The notes under the pieces were generated by a model. The model was not told where the DNA came from, made no database searches, and saw only the letters and a list, made by a program, of their open reading frames with translations. DNA of 64,000 nucleotides from an uncultured Methanobrevibacter sp. GTDB lineage: Archaea; Methanobacteriota; Methanobacteria; Methanobacteriales; Methanobacteriaceae. Location of the stretch: positions 24,406 through 88,405 of the forward strand of contig NZ_CAMHFP010000003.1 in NCBI RefSeq assembly GCF_946184425.1, read 5' to 3'. Position numbers and translations under genes: made by a program. Below are positions 52,150 to 63,025 of the stretch, in pieces (within the stretch, counting starts at the first letter, position 1; each line of letters begins with the position of its first letter).

Positions 52150-54468
52150 TTCAAATCTTCTTCTGTCAATTAGTTCTTGACGTTTACCAGGGTTCCATCC
52201 GCCAGAAGCGGATTTTGCACGTCCTACTTGTTGCACGTATCCGGTAATTCTGTCATACCATTCTACATCTTCGCTTTCACCGCAAGTAGGGCAGGTTGTG
52301 TTTAATCCTTTCATTAAAGTTTTACATTTAAGACAGAAACTTAATGCGGAACTGTAAGCCCAGAATCCGATATCGGATTTTTTAGCAATTTTATTTGTTA
52401 AACTCATTAAGGAATCTGGATCAGAGTAGGATTCTCCCATGAATGCATGGAAGATGTGTCCTCCAGGAGTTAAGCTGTGGTATTGTTCTTCAATTTTGAT
52501 TTTTTCAATTAATGAAGCACCGGTGTCCACTGGTACGTGTGAAGAGTTGGTGTAGTAGTTAGCATTTCCTTCACCTTGTACGATAGCCTGGTCTCCGAAT
52601 TGTTTTTTGTCAAGTGTTGCAAACCTGTATGCAGTAGATTCTGCAGGGGTTTGTAAAACAGACCATCTGAGTCCAGTTTCTTCTTGTAATTTTTTAGCTC
52701 TTGCATTAACGTATTCGAGACATTTTACACCAAATTTGTTTGCATCTGGGTTTTCGATACCTTCGCCGAATAAGGATAATAACATTTCGTTAAGTCCAAC
52801 GAAACCAAAGGATAATGTTGAATTTTGGATTCTGTAATATGAATCTTCAGCAACTTGTTGTTTTAAGAATGGTAAGATGTGGAAATCGTTTAAACATTTT
52901 AATCCTTGTTCTCTTCTGAGCATTAAGGTTTCTACTGCTAAATCCATATATTCATCTAAGTATTCAAATACTTGGGTTTCGTCTTTGGATTGGTATCCGA
53001 TTCTAGGGAAGTTTAAGGTTACATATGCTAAGTTACCGGTTCTTAAACAATCTTGATCCCAGTCACCGGTCCAAGTATCTTGTAGACAGGTTCTGCATCC
53101 CATGTAGTTTGCCATTTTTCCTCTGTATTCTGGGAACATATTTACAAAGTAGGATGAACCGTATTTTGCAGATAACTCGTGAACTAATCTGATGTCATCT
53201 TCATATTCGCTGGTCATTGTTTCAGGTCTTAAGGTGTAAATAGTATTTGGGAATAAATGAGGTTTACCTTCATTATCACCAGCAAGTAAAGTTTCAGTAA
53301 ATGCTCTTTGGATTAATCTGGTTTCTTCTTCAAAGTCAGCATAAGTTCCAACTACTTTACCTTTAGGTCCGTATGCAGTTTCGTCTTTTAAGAAATCCGG
53401 AACACCAAATTCCAATGCCATACTTGTGAATGGCACTTGTGATCCTCTTGCGGCATATGCCATGTTTAAGTTGTAAACAAGCATTTGTACAGATTGTTTG
53501 ATTTCATCATATGTTCTTCCTCTTGCAAATGGTGCAACAAATACGTTCCAAAGGGACATTCCTTGTCCTCCAGACATGTTTTGTTGTGCTGCGAGCATGA
53601 TTTCACCAGTATGGTTCATTAAAGTTTCCATATGGTTTGGTGCTCCTGCAATGGAGGTGTGGTCACCAGTACCGTCTACTTTAAGTCCGTATCTGATGAA
53701 TGTTCTGATATCGTGTTGCATACAGTTTAATGGCCTTCCTGCGAAAAATTCTAAATCGTGAATGTGAATGTCTCCAGCCATATGTGCATCTGCTAAATGT
53801 GATGGGAGCATTTTTAATAATGCATATTGTTTTAATGCTTCGTCTGCTACATGTTTGTGGATACTTTCTGGGTTATGGATCATATTTGCGTTATCTCTGT
53901 TACCGTTTTCAATTAATGAAGTAATGTTGTATACTGGAATACCTAAACGAGTGTAACGGCTTCTTAAATCTTCTAATCCGTATTCAATTAATTTTGTGTT
54001 AACCATTTCCCTAATCATTGGAGCGGTTAAATATTCAACATTTAATTTTTTAAGTTCTTTCCAGGTTTCAGTAGCAATTTCAAAAGCAGTTTCTTGGCTA
54101 GCACCGGTTTCTTCAATCAAAGTATTTGCAATTTTAGATAAATCGAATGCTTCGATTGTATCTCTGGAAGTACGTACTTTTAATTGGGTACTTGCTAAAT
54201 ATTTGTTTGCGATTTCACTGTCGATGTTTTCTAAACATTCGTAAACAATTTTTTTAATTTCTTTAGTTGTGATTCCGTCGTATAATTGTGATACAACAGT
54301 TGCAATAATCTTATCAGATTCAAAAAATGGTGTTTCAACCATTACTAAAGATTTAACTAATTTTTCATAACTAAATCTTTCTTTAATTCCGTTATTTTTT
54401 TCTACGTTTATTTTAACGGATTCATTTAAATTATTTCCGATTTCTGAACTTCTTTCCATATTATCCAC
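52141..54468 (-). CDS. nrdD: anaerobic ribonucleoside-triphosphate reductase
   Basis: ATP-cone N-terminus, HIHDLEFFAGRPLNCMQHDIR, C-terminal CLKCKTLMKGLNTTCPTCGE and glycyl-radical RxxG region (VGRAKSASGGWNPGKRQEL). Confidence 0.93.
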   Translation of the reverse strand: MDNMERSSEIGNNLNESVKINVEKNNGIKERFSYEKLVKSLVMVETPFFESDKIIATVVSQLYDGITTKEIKKIVYECLENIDSEIANKYLASTQLKVRTSRDTIEAFDLSKIANTLIEETGASQETAFEIATETWKELKKLNVEYLTAPMIREMVNTKLIEYGLEDLRSRYTRLGIPVYNITSLIENGNRDNANMIHNPESIHKHVADEALKQYALLKMLPSHLADAHMAGDIHIHDLEFFAGRPLNCMQHDIRTFIRYGLKVDGTGDHTSIAGAPNHMETLMNHTGEIMLAAQQNMSGGQGMSLWNVFVAPFARGRTYDEIKQSVQMLVYNLNMAYAARGSQVPFTSMALEFGVPDFLKDETAYGPKGKVVGTYADFEEETRLIQRAFTETLLAGDNEGKPHLFPNTIYTLRPETMTSEYEDDIRLVHELSAKYGSSYFVNMFPEYRGKMANYMGCRTCLQDTWTGDWDQDCLRTGNLAYVTLNFPRIGYQSKDETQVFEYLDEYMDLAVETLMLRREQGLKCLNDFHILPFLKQQVAEDSYYRIQNSTLSFGFVGLNEMLLSLFGEGIENPDANKFGVKCLEYVNARAKKLQEETGLRWSVLQTPAESTAYRFATLDKKQFGDQAIVQGEGNANYYTNSSHVPVDTGASLIEKIKIEEQYHSLTPGGHIFHAFMGESYSDPDSLMSLTNKIAKKSDIGFWAYSSALSFCLKCKTLMKGLNTTCPTCGESEDVEWYDRITGYVQQVGRAKSASGGWNPGKRQELIDRRRFEDN

Positions 54469-54516
54469 CTTATTTTTTTTAACTATAATTATATTGAATT
54501 TAATTGTATAAATATT

Positions 54517-54534
54517 GTTCGTATTTGCACGAAC
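54517..54534. promoter_or_regulatory. TTCG-N8-CGAA box 1 upstream of nrdD
   Basis: GTTCGTATTTGCACGAAC, next to a TATA-like TTTATAC (minus strand). Confidence 0.55.
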
Positions 54535-54574
54535 ATAATATAGTCAATACTTTGAATTTTTTAGTATATAAATC

Positions 54575-54592
54575 GTTCGTCTTGCATCGAAC
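54575..54592. promoter_or_regulatory. TTCG-N8-CGAA box 2 upstream of nrdD
   Basis: GTTCGTCTTGCATCGAAC, next to TATA-like TTTATATAC (minus strand), same geometry as box 1. Confidence 0.55.
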
Positions 54593-54669
54593 AATATTTA
54601 TATACTCTGAAATTTATTATGTATTTGCTATTAAAAATTAAATGCCCGAGAGCATTTGAAAAGTAATTG

Positions 54670-54697
54670 GTTCTTTAGAAAAATATATCTAAAGAAC
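54670..54697. terminator. hairpin across DP2 stop codon
   Basis: GTTCTTTAGA-AAAATATA-TCTAAAGAAC; stop at 54675-54677. Confidence 0.6.
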
Positions 54698-57600
54698 TTT
54701 GTTTTGATTTATCACTTTCAAAAAGCGAGTTAATACCAAATTCTTGGATTTCAAGACGTTGTTCCAGATAATGGGAAACGGGATATCTATTAACCAGGTC
54801 TCTTGAAATTTCAAGATATTTTGTAACTGACCCTTTTGAAACTGAAAGAATTAAATTTCCTCCACATTTTTGGCATTTTCCTGTAAGTGGCATTCTACGA
54901 TATTTTGATCCGCATTTGGTGCATCTGACCTTTTGTTTGGAAAATGCTCTGGAATTGCCCATAATGTCAGGCAAAAAGTGGGATGATAAAACTTTTTCAA
55001 CAACTCCTCTTTGATCAACCGCCCTAATTTTTTCAGCAAGACTGATTTGGGCCTCAACTTTTTCTCTCATTGATGGCAATCTTTTATAAAGACATACTGT
55101 AGGTCCCGCATGAATGCTTGAGGTATGATGTGAGAACATTAATCCTTCATACTGCTCAGGTGTTCCTAAATGCATTTCTACATTATCAATATATTCTAGA
55201 ACCTCTGCCGGTTTGTGAGGGGTATAGGTCTCTTCATAGAATTCAACAGGGAATCTTTCAAAAATATCCAGGTTGTGTGATTCATCATCTATCTCTTCAG
55301 GGTCGATTCTTGAAGATAAAACTAAAGGAGCATCCATACTTCCTCCTCTAGTGTTAGGAAGGTATGTTTTTGAAAAGTTTATTAAAGCATCTAAAAGTAG
55401 CATTATAGCATCTTCGTCACTGTCACAATTCCTACGTTTTGCAGAGTGGAAGTAAGGGTGAGCATAACAGCCCAATGCTTTTGTAAAACCGACAATTCTT
55501 CCGAGAACTCCTGCGGAAGTGTGCGGTGCAAGACCTGCCACTAAATGTCCAATCAAATCACTTTTTTCATTAACATTATAAAATGGCTCCATATCATAAT
55601 AACGTGTAAGTTCATCATCAATGAATTTGGCAGTTCTCAGTAGATAATCTCCGCAGTTGTCTGAAATAACAATGTCCTGGACTCTAAGTTCAACGATTTG
55701 ATTCTCATTTTCGATAGGATTTCCATAACAGTCCTTTTCATAACCCATTTCATGGAGCTTTTCAACTGTCACTCCAATTTCTTTAGGAATGAAATGTGTC
55801 AAAGGCAAGTCAGTTGAGTCGTGACGTATAGTCCCGTCTTTAAATGTAAATACTTCATTTTTAGCTCTTAATATTCCTTTTTCAAGAGGTTCTGGTAATT
55901 TGGCCTCGGAAATCATTCCGACAACTCCTTTTACTTCATCCACTCTTCTCACTTTAACATTGTCTGATGCTTTTTTAAGCATACTTGCAAGTGGAATATT
56001 TTTTGAACTTGGTGAACTGATTTCGGTCGGATGACCGCATTCTGGACAGAGTGAATTGTAAGAGCTAAGTCCACAGCTTGGATTTGTACATTTTCTTCTT
56101 GATAATTCAACTTTAATATTTCCTTTCTTAGCCGCAGTTGCTATTAATCTTCTAGAACCACCATAATTGCCGATAGGGAATAATCCATGTGGGGCAGGTT
56201 TCATTAATCTTTCTTTTGATTTTTCAGGCCTACCTACACGTGTACCAATGTATGCAGGAGCTTTATTCTTGATTTCAACTGGGGATACCTCATTTATCGC
56301 TTCAATGGTGGTTGATTTTTGAGGTAATCTTTTAGGCAATGTTATAACTAATGCATAAGAATGGTCTTTATCTATAATAATTTTGCCATCACGGACAATA
56401 TGGGGAACACCAATAATTTCAAGGGTTCTTTTTTGATAGGACAATTCTAATTCAAGCTCTTCACCTGGACTGTAATTAATTTTATGTTTGTTTATCAGGT
56501 CAATAAGAGAGTTTAAATCTGTAATTGTCACGTCATTATAACAATAAGTGTATTTTGGGTGAAGTGGTATGTTATAATTCTTTGATAAAGTAAATGCCTC
56601 GATTGCAGTTAAATATTCATATTCAAGTTTGTATAAATCTAAATCATTATTGTCTTTATCATAGTTTTCGCTTCTGGTCAGTAGTTGAATCCACCATTCC
56701 TCACACCATCCTGATGGATATAACGGCTGGTTATTTCTTAAAAATTCTCCAAATGCCACAAGCATGTCTCCTAGGAATAAGATTTCAACTACATCCTTTT
56801 TAACTTCACGTGCCTGTTTCACACTGTCAATGATTACAACGTCTCCATTTTTAAGCTTTACGACAGGTCCTTCAATAGAATCCACTGGAACAACACAGTT
56901 ACCTTTTCCGGGATATTCAATTTTAAGTTGTGTTCCAACTGCTAAAAATTCCAGCAATGCCATTGTTGCCGGATGAACACCCATTGTAGCAAGACCAGTA
57001 TTTCGGCTTCTTCCGTATCTAAGTCTGAACGCTCCTTTTTCAGAAGGATATCCTAAAATAGGTCTTCCGCCGATAATATCCTGAATGTATTTAGGTTCGC
57101 TGATGATATCGGAGTCTCCGTCATCATCTCCTTTCGAATCATCTTTTTTAGGTTTGGAATATTCTGTAAGCCATTCCCAGTTAAGGCCTAATTTATTGGA
57201 AATTTTGTGTATCTTCTTTGATTTTTGGATAACTCCTTCAACCATCGCAAGAAGTGCTCCTCCACGAATATTATTGGTTTCAACACGTTCTAAATCTCTG
57301 TGGGATACTTCAACTTGATCAGTCTGTTCTCCGGTTACCTCTACAGGTATATTGTTTGCAGCGAATCTCACTTCTTCTGGTGTTGGTGAGTATTGTAGAT
57401 TTGTAACCTCAGATTCGTAAAGTTCAACTTCCTCCACATATCTTTCAATTTCATCTTCTATTGGTTTAAATGCATCAATATTAATTGCTCTTCTGATTTT
57501 ATCTCCTAAAAGAACTGAAAGTGCCGCTGCTGTACCTCCAGCACTTCTGATAGGTCCTGCAAAATAAACTCCAATATATTTGGTTCCGTCGAAATTATCT

Positions 57601-57977
57601 TTAATTTTTACTTGTGAAATTCCTTCAAGCGGTGCAGCTACTACTCCTTCAGTAAGAATAGCTAGTGCAGTTCTTAAACCTTGGTCACATCTTTGCTCTT
57701 CATTCCATTCTGCCTTTTCACCAGTAAGTTCAAATTTTCCTGATGCAATTTCAGCAGCAATTTCAAAAGCAACAGATTCCCTATCCATATTTTTCTCTAA
57801 TTCTTTGATACGATTCGCAACTCCTTCAGGACCAACAAGCCCTTCTACTCTTTCAGCTAAATCCTTTGCAAGAGGTACTTCAGTTTTTGTTTCAACATCC
57901 AATCCCTTTGATCTAGCTTCATTAGCTATGTCATATAGGTGATGGGTTTCAGCTTCTAATCTGTCAAAATAATCCAT
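54675..57977 (-). CDS. polC: DNA polymerase II large subunit (DP2)
   Basis: IGVYFAGPIRSAGGTAAALSVLLGDKIRRA, GLAPHTSAGVLGRIVGFTKALGCYAHPYFHSAKRRNCDSDEDAIMLLLDAL; no intein apparent. Confidence 0.95.
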   Translation of the reverse strand: MDYFDRLEAETHHLYDIANEARSKGLDVETKTEVPLAKDLAERVEGLVGPEGVANRIKELEKNMDRESVAFEIAAEIASGKFELTGEKAEWNEEQRCDQGLRTALAILTEGVVAAPLEGISQVKIKDNFDGTKYIGVYFAGPIRSAGGTAAALSVLLGDKIRRAINIDAFKPIEDEIERYVEEVELYESEVTNLQYSPTPEEVRFAANNIPVEVTGEQTDQVEVSHRDLERVETNNIRGGALLAMVEGVIQKSKKIHKISNKLGLNWEWLTEYSKPKKDDSKGDDDGDSDIISEPKYIQDIIGGRPILGYPSEKGAFRLRYGRSRNTGLATMGVHPATMALLEFLAVGTQLKIEYPGKGNCVVPVDSIEGPVVKLKNGDVVIIDSVKQAREVKKDVVEILFLGDMLVAFGEFLRNNQPLYPSGWCEEWWIQLLTRSENYDKDNNDLDLYKLEYEYLTAIEAFTLSKNYNIPLHPKYTYCYNDVTITDLNSLIDLINKHKINYSPGEELELELSYQKRTLEIIGVPHIVRDGKIIIDKDHSYALVITLPKRLPQKSTTIEAINEVSPVEIKNKAPAYIGTRVGRPEKSKERLMKPAPHGLFPIGNYGGSRRLIATAAKKGNIKVELSRRKCTNPSCGLSSYNSLCPECGHPTEISSPSSKNIPLASMLKKASDNVKVRRVDEVKGVVGMISEAKLPEPLEKGILRAKNEVFTFKDGTIRHDSTDLPLTHFIPKEIGVTVEKLHEMGYEKDCYGNPIENENQIVELRVQDIVISDNCGDYLLRTAKFIDDELTRYYDMEPFYNVNEKSDLIGHLVAGLAPHTSAGVLGRIVGFTKALGCYAHPYFHSAKRRNCDSDEDAIMLLLDALINFSKTYLPNTRGGSMDAPLVLSSRIDPEEIDDESHNLDIFERFPVEFYEETYTPHKPAEVLEYIDNVEMHLGTPEQYEGLMFSHHTSSIHAGPTVCLYKRLPSMREKVEAQISLAEKIRAVDQRGVVEKVLSSHFLPDIMGNSRAFSKQKVRCTKCGSKYRRMPLTGKCQKCGGNLILSVSKGSVTKYLEISRDLVNRYPVSHYLEQRLEIQEFGINSLFESDKSKQSSLDIFF

Positions 57978-58177
57978 TTTATCGCCACAAATTATAAAAT
58001 TAATTCAGTATATAATTATTGATTTTCATAATATTAATAATATTTGCAAGTGCTGAATTATGAAAAAATTTCTAAAATAAATTTTGATAAATTTTAAATA
58101 TACAGTAAAAGAAAATTTTATTTTTAGTATACTGATAGTTGAACTTAATATTTAATATTGCTATTTCGGTGATATAA

Positions 58178-59257
58178 ATGTCTGATAAAAAACCTATTAA
58201 TGCCATGTATGGCTCTAAAATGAGTTTAAATCTTGATAAAATTAAAAATAAGAAGTCTAAAGAAGAAAAAATAGTTGAAGAAACTCCTGTTGAGCAAATT
58301 AATGAAACTATTGAGGAAACTCCTGTTCAAGAGGTTGTTGAGGAGTCTTCTGCTGAGGTAGAAGTTGTTGAGGAAGTTCCTGCAGAGGTTGTTGAGGAGT
58401 CTTCTGCTGAGGAAGATGTTATTGAGGAAGTTCCTGCAGAGGTTGTTGAGGAGTCTTCTGCTGAGGAAGATGTTATTGAGGAAACTAAAGAAAATCCTGA
58501 ACAAAATAAAACTGTTGAAACTTCTGTAGATTCTGATGTTGTTTCTAAACTGAAAAATGAAATTTCTGAAAAATCTAAAAAACTCTCCAATCAATCAAGT
58601 GAGCTTAATTATTTAACTAATAAGGTCATTCCTAAACTCAAGAAAGAAAATTCTGAATTGAAAAGTGTAAAAATGGAATTGACTGAAGCTTTAGAAAAAA
58701 CTACTAGGAAATACTTCGATCAGTTAGATATTAGTGCAGATTTAAGTAATAAAATCGGAAAACTCGGTGCGGAGGGTGCTGTTAATAAAGTAAGGGCAGA
58801 CAAATTAGAATCTGAATTGGAAACCATCAAGTCAGATTATGAAACTAAAATTGCTGATTTGAAAGAAGAATTAAATTCTAAAGATGTTCATGAATTAGAA
58901 AAATTAAAAGAACAAAATAGTAATTTAAAAGAAAGAATTTCAGATTTAAATGAAAAAATTGACAGTGCAAAAGCTGAAAATCTTGAACTCACTTCAGAAA
59001 TTAATGAGTTAAGACAAGATTTAATTGAAATAGGTAATTATAAAGAAGAAATTGATAAAAATAATAAGGAAACTATTTCTAATTATAAAGAAGAAATTTC
59101 AAGTCTTACAACTCAATTAAAAGTCAAAGAAAGTAGTTATGATAAATTATCTAACGAAACAAATAAAACAATTTCTGATTTAAGAAAACAAGTTAAAAAA
59201 CTTGAAGATGCATTAGAAAAAGAATCCAACAAAGGATTGTTTAATAGATTTAAATAG
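58178..59257 (+). CDS. hypothetical coiled-coil protein with acidic repeats
   Basis: Acidic repeats VEESSAEEDVIEEVPAEV, then a long heptad-like coiled coil. Confidence 0.65.
   Translation: MSDKKPINAMYGSKMSLNLDKIKNKKSKEEKIVEETPVEQINETIEETPVQEVVEESSAEVEVVEEVPAEVVEESSAEEDVIEEVPAEVVEESSAEEDVIEETKENPEQNKTVETSVDSDVVSKLKNEISEKSKKLSNQSSELNYLTNKVIPKLKKENSELKSVKMELTEALEKTTRKYFDQLDISADLSNKIGKLGAEGAVNKVRADKLESELETIKSDYETKIADLKEELNSKDVHELEKLKEQNSNLKERISDLNEKIDSAKAENLELTSEINELRQDLIEIGNYKEEIDKNNKETISNYKEEISSLTTQLKVKESSYDKLSNETNKTISDLRKQVKKLEDALEKESNKGLFNRFK
58331..58492 (+). repeat. 54-bp in-frame tandem repeat, about 3 units
   Basis: Units at 58331-58384, 58385-58438 and 58439-58492 (the last diverges at its 3' end). 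Confidence 0.9.
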
Positions 59258-59275
59258 ATGATTAATTCATCTATT
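59253..59275. terminator. hairpin across stop codon
   Basis: AATAGATGA-TTAAT-TCATCTATT; TAG at 59255-59257; T-rich downstream. Confidence 0.6.
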
Positions 59276-59294
59276 CATATTTTCTTTTTTTAAG

Positions 59295-59765
59295 ATGATT
59301 GATGATACTTATTTTATGGATGAAGCTATTAAGGAAGCTCAAAAGTCTTTAACGGAGGGTGGAATTCCAATTGGGGCTGTTCTTGTTAAAGATGGTGAAA
59401 TCATATCTAGGGGTCATAATAGACTAATTCAAAATGATTCTGTATTGTTGCATGCTGAAATGGATGCAATTGAAAATGCGGGACGTCTTGATTATGATGA
59501 TTATATACACTGTACATTGTACACTACACTTTCACCATGTCCAATGTGTTCTGGGGCCGTGATTTTATATAATATTCCTCGGGTTGTAATTGGAGAGAAT
59601 ACTACTTTGATGGGTGCTGAAAATTTATTAAAATGCAATAATGTTGAGGTAGTTGTTTTAAATGATGTAAGATGTAGAGATTTATTTTTAAAATTCGCAT
59701 GCAATAACCCCGGTGTTTGGGAAAATGAACTTGCAAAAGTTGGAAATTCAACAGAGGTCAAATAA
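59295..59765 (+). CDS. cytidine/guanine deaminase family protein
   Basis: HAEMDAIENAG and TLSPCPMCSGAVILYNIPRVV zinc-deaminase motifs. Confidence 0.9.
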   Translation: MIDDTYFMDEAIKEAQKSLTEGGIPIGAVLVKDGEIISRGHNRLIQNDSVLLHAEMDAIENAGRLDYDDYIHCTLYTTLSPCPMCSGAVILYNIPRVVIGENTTLMGAENLLKCNNVEVVVLNDVRCRDLFLKFACNNPGVWENELAKVGNSTEVK

Positions 59766-60142
59766 TGGAGATAATTGTAACTGACGAGCGTGACGAGCGC
59801 TTTATAAAATTTTGTAAATCATTTGGTTGTGAAGTGGATGATCCTCAAGTAGTCTTGCTTTTAAATAGTTTTAATAAAATTGTTGGATGCACTAGTTTTA
59901 AGGTTTATGATGCTGATTCATGTGAAATTACAACACTGTTTTTAAATTCTTATGATGAAAGGGAAAAGATAGCTTATAAGTTGATTAGGCAGCTGGAAAA
60001 AATAGCTATTGATTATGAATTCAAAAGTGTTATTGTAAGCTTTGACAGTAAGGAAGATATTCTAGTAGAAATATTTGAAAAATTAGATTATTGCTTTATA
60101 GATAATTTTGTAATGAAAAAAGAGTTTAAAAGTTTAATTTAA
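59765..60142 (+). CDS. GNAT-like protein
   Basis: Short acetyltransferase-like pattern; overlaps the deaminase stop. Confidence 0.5.
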   Translation: MEIIVTDERDERFIKFCKSFGCEVDDPQVVLLLNSFNKIVGCTSFKVYDADSCEITTLFLNSYDEREKIAYKLIRQLEKIAIDYEFKSVIVSFDSKEDILVEIFEKLDYCFIDNFVMKKEFKSLI

Positions 60143-60168
60143 TTTTGTTTAAAAATAAAAGTTGAAGA

Positions 60169-61752
60169 TTAAGCTTCTTGTCTTAATCTTTTTACAACAA
60201 AGTCTTTATCTAAACTTAGTAAAAATGATGCTGCTCTAGGGCCTTGTTTTTGACCAAGAATCATTTTATAAATTGCCTGGAAACCTTTTTGTGGTTTTAA
60301 ACCTTGACCTTCTAAGATTTCATACATTGCATCGTGTAATACGGCTGCATCATTGAATTCGGTTTTTTCCATTAAATCCGCCAAATCACTTAAGAATTGT
60401 GTTTGTTCATCTGTTAGTGGTAATTTTGGAACTTTTTTAGTTTGCACTTGGAATTTTACGAATTTCGGTGCATAAGTATCTAACCAGTATTTCACATTGT
60501 CAACTCTTTCACGGTATTGGGTTAATTCCAACTCTGTTAATTCGCCAAATTCCTTGTCTTCAAAGCTTTTTGTTAATTGGGAGTTCCTTTTGAGAATATC
60601 AAAAATCTTTTCAAGGTCGTCTCCTGCAATTTGATAAGCATTAACCAGGAATCTGAATGGTGGTCTGAAAGGTAAAGGTGCATCAGGATTCATTTGAACT
60701 ATTTCATAGATTTCTTTGAATTTTTTACCTTCTTTTTCAGATGGAGCTTCTACTTCATCGTAGAATACTTTTTCAACTGTATCGAACTGGTCAATAAAGT
60801 CTAAAAAAGGCATTTTTGGTGAGAAATCTTTTGCTTTCATCGGTTTTGACCTGAATAAGTAATAATGAAGACTTTCAGCAGGTCCTATTTTTAGCCATTC
60901 TTCAGGAGCAAAGAAAACACCATGGGATTTACTCATTGCTTCACCGTCAAGGGTAATCCATTCGTATGGCACTGGATATGGTGCAGGATAATCAAATATT
61001 TCTTCTGAAATAACGCTACTTACATCATATGATCCTCCACTTGCAGCGTGGTCTTTTCCGAATGGTTCACAAGTTGTTCCAAATATTTTCCATCTTGCAG
61101 CCCATTCCACTCTCCATGTAAGTTTACCGTTTCCGGATTTGATGTCCATTTCACCTTCATGGCCACATTCACATCTGTATTTTACAATATCTCCATCGAA
61201 ATCATAAGCTTGAGTTGTGTTTACTCTTCCGCACTCTTCACAAATAGGATTATATGGGAGCCAATCATCAGCTAGTGGCTCTCTTCTGTATTGATTAAAT
61301 ATCTCTTTGATTCTTTCAACATTTTCAAAAGCAGTTCTTATGTAATCATTATAAATGCCTGATTGGTACATTTCAAAACCGGATTTATGTTCCATTTCAA
61401 TTCCATAATCATCCATTACTGAAAGCAAAGGTTTTTCAAAGTGTTCTACAAAGTTAGCACAGCATCCGTCAGGGCATGGAATTGTAGAGTAGGGCATGCC
61501 CAAGTATTTGTCATAATCTTCAGGTAATGGATAAGGAACCTTTCTGAGTGGGTCATGGTCATCGGCAATCCAAATTGTTTTAGCTTTTTTTCCTTTTTCT
61601 CTTAATTTTTTTCCAATTCCGTTAGCTATAAATATATCGCAAGAGTTTCCAATGTGTATTGAACCTGAAATGGAGGTTCCACTTGCGATGACATGTTCTT
61701 CTACATCCATTTTGCTTAATTCATCAGCTATGTTTTCAATCCAATGTGTCAT
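60169..61752 (-). CDS. lysS: lysyl-tRNA synthetase (class I)
   Basis: [18 protein letters not shown] (HIGH-like), AMSKSHG (KMSKS-like), [17 protein letters not shown]. Confidence 0.93.
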   Translation of the reverse strand: MTHWIENIADELSKMDVEEHVIASGTSISGSIHIGNSCDIFIANGIGKKLREKGKKAKTIWIADDHDPLRKVPYPLPEDYDKYLGMPYSTIPCPDGCCANFVEHFEKPLLSVMDDYGIEMEHKSGFEMYQSGIYNDYIRTAFENVERIKEIFNQYRREPLADDWLPYNPICEECGRVNTTQAYDFDGDIVKYRCECGHEGEMDIKSGNGKLTWRVEWAARWKIFGTTCEPFGKDHAASGGSYDVSSVISEEIFDYPAPYPVPYEWITLDGEAMSKSHGVFFAPEEWLKIGPAESLHYYLFRSKPMKAKDFSPKMPFLDFIDQFDTVEKVFYDEVEAPSEKEGKKFKEIYEIVQMNPDAPLPFRPPFRFLVNAYQIAGDDLEKIFDILKRNSQLTKSFEDKEFGELTELELTQYRERVDNVKYWLDTYAPKFVKFQVQTKKVPKLPLTDEQTQFLSDLADLMEKTEFNDAAVLHDAMYEILEGQGLKPQKGFQAIYKMILGQKQGPRAASFLLSLDKDFVVKRLRQEA

Positions 61753-61834
61753 CTAAATTCACCAATATAAAAAAATAAATTATCATTAAAATAAGTTATA
61801 CTAATAAATCTTTGTAGTTATTAATATAAAAAGA

Positions 61835-63025
61835 TTATTTTAATTGTAAATTTGCTCTTGATGATTCGATAATTTTATCAATTGCATCCAGGAAATCTTT
61901 TGTTATTACAATTTTTCTATTATTTCTGATTGCAAACATTCCCGCTTCAGTACAGACAGCCTTCAAATCGGCTCCTGAAAAACTTTCTGTTATTTCGCTT
62001 ATTTTGTCAAAGTTGATGTCATCTTCAACTTTCATTCTTTTGGTGTGAATTTCAAGGATGTGCTTTCTTCCGTTTTTTGTAGGATTTGGAACTTCTATAG
62101 TTCTGTCAAATCGTCCAGGTCTTAAAAGGGCATCATCCAGAATGTCAGGTCTGTTTGTAGCTCCGATAATTCCAACATCTCCTCTTGAATCGAATCCGTC
62201 AAGTTCAGCTAAAAGCTGCATCAAGGTTCTCTGGACTTCTCTGTCTGCACCGCTGGTTTCTCCCATTCTTTTTGTTCCTATTGCATCGATTTCATCGATG
62301 AAAATTATTGTAGGGGTCTTTTCACGTGCAAGTTCAAACACTTCCCTGACATATCTGGATCCTTCTCCGAGATATTTGTTTACAAACTCTGATGCCACCA
62401 GTTTTATGAATCTTGCTTTGGTTTCATTTGCTACCGCTTTTGCAAGGAGTGTTTTTCCTGTTCCCGGAGGTCCGTAGAGAAGAATTCCTTTTGGAGGGTC
62501 TATTCCAATTTCTTCAAATATTTCAGGGTGTTTTATCGGAAGCTCAACGGTTTCTCTCAGCTCTACTATCTGGTATTTGAGACCTCCGATATCTTCGTAA
62601 GTTACATTAGGCCGTTCTTCAATTTCCATTGCGGTGATGTTTTTATCTTTCTTTTTTGGAAATACGTTGACGACTGTCAAATTGGTTTGGTTCAGCGCTA
62701 CTCTGGATCCAGGTTCTAATAAATCCTTATTGATTGAACCGGGGTAGTTTACAAGAAACTCATGGCCAACGTTTCCCTGGATTCCGACCTGTTTGTCATC
62801 GAATACTTCCGTTACTGTTGCAAGGATTAGTGGAGTTTTCTTGAATGAGTTGATTTCTCCTTTAAGTTCTCTGATTTTGCCTTCAAGCTGGCGGTTGTTG
62901 ACATTGGATTTCAACTGTTCTCCTTCAAGACTTCTGATTTTTTCACTCAATTCTTCGATTTTGTTATTATCTTCTTTTAAGGATTCTATCAGTTCTTCTT
63001 TTGTGGCATCTTCAAGGGATTCCAT
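61835..63025 (-). CDS. pan: proteasome-activating nucleotidase (PAN)
   Basis: Coiled-coil/OB N-terminus, GPPGTGKTLLAKAVANET, IIFIDEIDAIGTKR, GATNRPDILDDALLRPGRFDR. Confidence 0.95.
   Translation of the reverse strand: MESLEDATKEELIESLKEDNNKIEELSEKIRSLEGEQLKSNVNNRQLEGKIRELKGEINSFKKTPLILATVTEVFDDKQVGIQGNVGHEFLVNYPGSINKDLLEPGSRVALNQTNLTVVNVFPKKKDKNITAMEIEERPNVTYEDIGGLKYQIVELRETVELPIKHPEIFEEIGIDPPKGILLYGPPGTGKTLLAKAVANETKARFIKLVASEFVNKYLGEGSRYVREVFELAREKTPTIIFIDEIDAIGTKRMGETSGADREVQRTLMQLLAELDGFDSRGDVGIIGATNRPDILDDALLRPGRFDRTIEVPNPTKNGRKHILEIHTKRMKVEDDINFDKISEITESFSGADLKAVCTEAGMFAIRNNRKIVITKDFLDAIDKIIESSRANLQLK

Noticed and set aside
54675-57977. Intein in DP2 (or in NrdD)
   Set aside because: Lengths (1100 and 775 aa) and uninterrupted motifs are consistent with intein-free proteins.
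58226-58594. Antisense ORFs 58226-58594 and 58327-58590 (Asn/Leu- or Ser/Thr-rich repeats)
   Set aside because: Mirror of the in-frame tandem repeat in the sense gene; low complexity, no start context.
60161-60177. Stop-codon hairpin at the lysS end
   Set aside because: Only a 4-bp stem (GAAG/CTTC); too weak to count with the others.
62058-62477. 139-aa ORF antisense to pan
   Set aside because: Shadow ORF of a highly conserved AAA ATPase.
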